From NCBI GenBank assembly GCA_002375765.1, contig DFMV01000081.1:1-64000 (forward strand): a stretch of 64,000 nucleotides of DNA, given 5' to 3'. The notes beneath the pieces were generated by a model. The model did not search any database, had not been told where the DNA came from, and worked only from the letters and a program-made list of their open reading frames with translations. Of this stretch, positions 63,526 to 64,000 are shown piece after piece; the first letter of the stretch is position 1, and each line of letters begins with the position of its first letter. Both the position numbers and the translations under genes were made by a program. The stretch comes from Rhizobiales bacterium UBA3584. GTDB taxonomy: Bacteria > Pseudomonadota > Alphaproteobacteria > Rhizobiales > Devosiaceae.

Positions 63526-64000
63526 CTAAATTTGCACTGGCGCCCAACTATTGCTGCGTTCGCTGGCAAAGATGGCATCGAGCACGGCCATATTGATGAT
63601 CGCATCGGCCACGTCGTGCTCAAGCGGCTGCTTTGCAGTTATGGCTCGGGCAAAGGCGTTGGCCTGCTCAGTATATTGATCACAGGCGGGCACAATCTCG
63701 CGGCGCGCCAATTCTCCACCCAGGCTTTCCCCTTTGTCGATCACGATCGCAGTATGCCGATCGGCCGGCGCATTGAACGGAATTGCTATCTCGAGCCGGC
63801 CCGATGGCCCCAGGATCTCCAGAGACTGGGCCGGTACGAGCTGGGTGGCGCTGGTAAAGTTCAGTTGGCGCCCCTCGCCGAAATCGAGCAACACGCTGGC
63901 CAACCGATCGGTGCCGAAACCGGGGTCGCGATCAATCAGCGCCAGGGCGCGCACGGGCGTAGCCTCAAAGAAATACCGACCGGCCACAACCGCGTAGCAG
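63526..64000 (-). CDS. Gfo/Idh/MocA-type oxidoreductase, C-terminal part, cut by the window edge
   Basis: The frame runs open to base 64000 and therefore begins outside the window. The 158 visible residues correspond to the C-terminal alpha/beta domain: FFEATPVRALALIDRDPGFG, LEILGPSGRLEIAIPFNAP and the end DAIINMAVLDAIFASER, which is the usual closing helix. The Rossmann domain should lie beyond position 64000. Confidence 0.75.
   Translation of the reverse strand, partial: CYAVVAGRYFFEATPVRALALIDRDPGFGTDRLASVLLDFGEGRQLNFTSATQLVPAQSLEILGPSGRLEIAIPFNAPADRHTAIVIDKGESLGGELARREIVPACDQYTEQANAFARAITAKQPLEHDVADAIINMAVLDAIFASERSNSWAPVQI

Noticed and set aside
1..64000. tRNA, rRNA, CRISPR arrays, integrases, phage genes and insertion sequences
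   Set aside because: None was recognised on either strand when reading the window; short degenerate repeats did not form arrays.

Overview
This window is a gene-dense stretch of chromosome or large replicon from a moderately GC-rich alphaproteobacterium. The style fits Hyphomicrobiales (rhizobia/Devosia-like): ATGA-overlapping operons, many ABC and TTT uptake cassettes, FCD-GntR, ROK, LysR and MarR regulators, and DUF2848, M81 and PuuE proteins. I cannot name the genus. I see no rRNA, tRNA, CRISPR, integrase or intact insertion sequence. The region is almost entirely catabolic: five separate uptake systems, each packed with enzymes and usually one local regulator.

Layout. (A) 32-6757: an alpha/beta hydrolase with its own terminator, then a MarR-led operon with a flavin reductase, an HpaB-type flavin monooxygenase, a cupin and an amidase, meeting a convergent FCD-GntR gene. 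(B) 6787-13203: DUF2848-gntR divergent from a complete branched-chain-amino-acid-type (Liv) ABC transporter and an esterase; a palindrome lies in the divergent promoter. (C) 13669-25383: a sugar-type ABC locus split over two strands. ROK regulator, M81 peptidase-like protein, UgpC/MalK ATPase, GMC oxidoreductase and an M24-like protein run leftwards; binding protein, two permeases and a Gfo/Idh dehydrogenase run rightwards. (D) 25491-34174: a NitT/TauT-type ABC transporter (leftwards) facing RidA, LysR, an M20 carbamoylase/allantoate-amidohydrolase-like enzyme, a PuuE-type deacetylase-fold allantoinase and an NAD-dependent epimerase/reductase, suggesting ureide, hydantoin or related amide use. 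(E) 34304-43686: LysR divergent from a Dpp/Opp-type binding protein, a DapA-family aldolase, two different nucleoside hydrolases and DppBCDF components, suggesting nucleoside uptake. (F) 43842-57028: a tripartite tricarboxylate transporter (TctA, B, C), a SucCD-like CoA ligase pair, an enolase-superfamily enzyme, two enoyl-CoA hydratases, a CaiB CoA-transferase, a nitronate-monooxygenase-like protein and MarR, divergent from an HMG-CoA-lyase-like enzyme and an acyl-CoA ligase. This looks like a complete CoA-dependent degradation pathway for an imported carboxylate and is the best candidate for an undescribed pathway. (G) 57029-64000: a more eroded zone with a frameshifted DUF1778 antitoxin remnant, two flavin monooxygenases, DUF3237, a beta-propeller fragment, a phosphoribosyltransferase, a host-attachment-type protein and a Gfo/Idh gene cut by the window edge.

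A recurring design: in each of the three rightward ABC operons a strong GC hairpin sits directly after the binding-protein gene and before the next gene, consistent with extra expression of the binding protein. Six regulators and several operator-like palindromes in divergent promoters suggest that each module is separately induced. All functions are assigned from sequence motifs by eye; substrates are inference.
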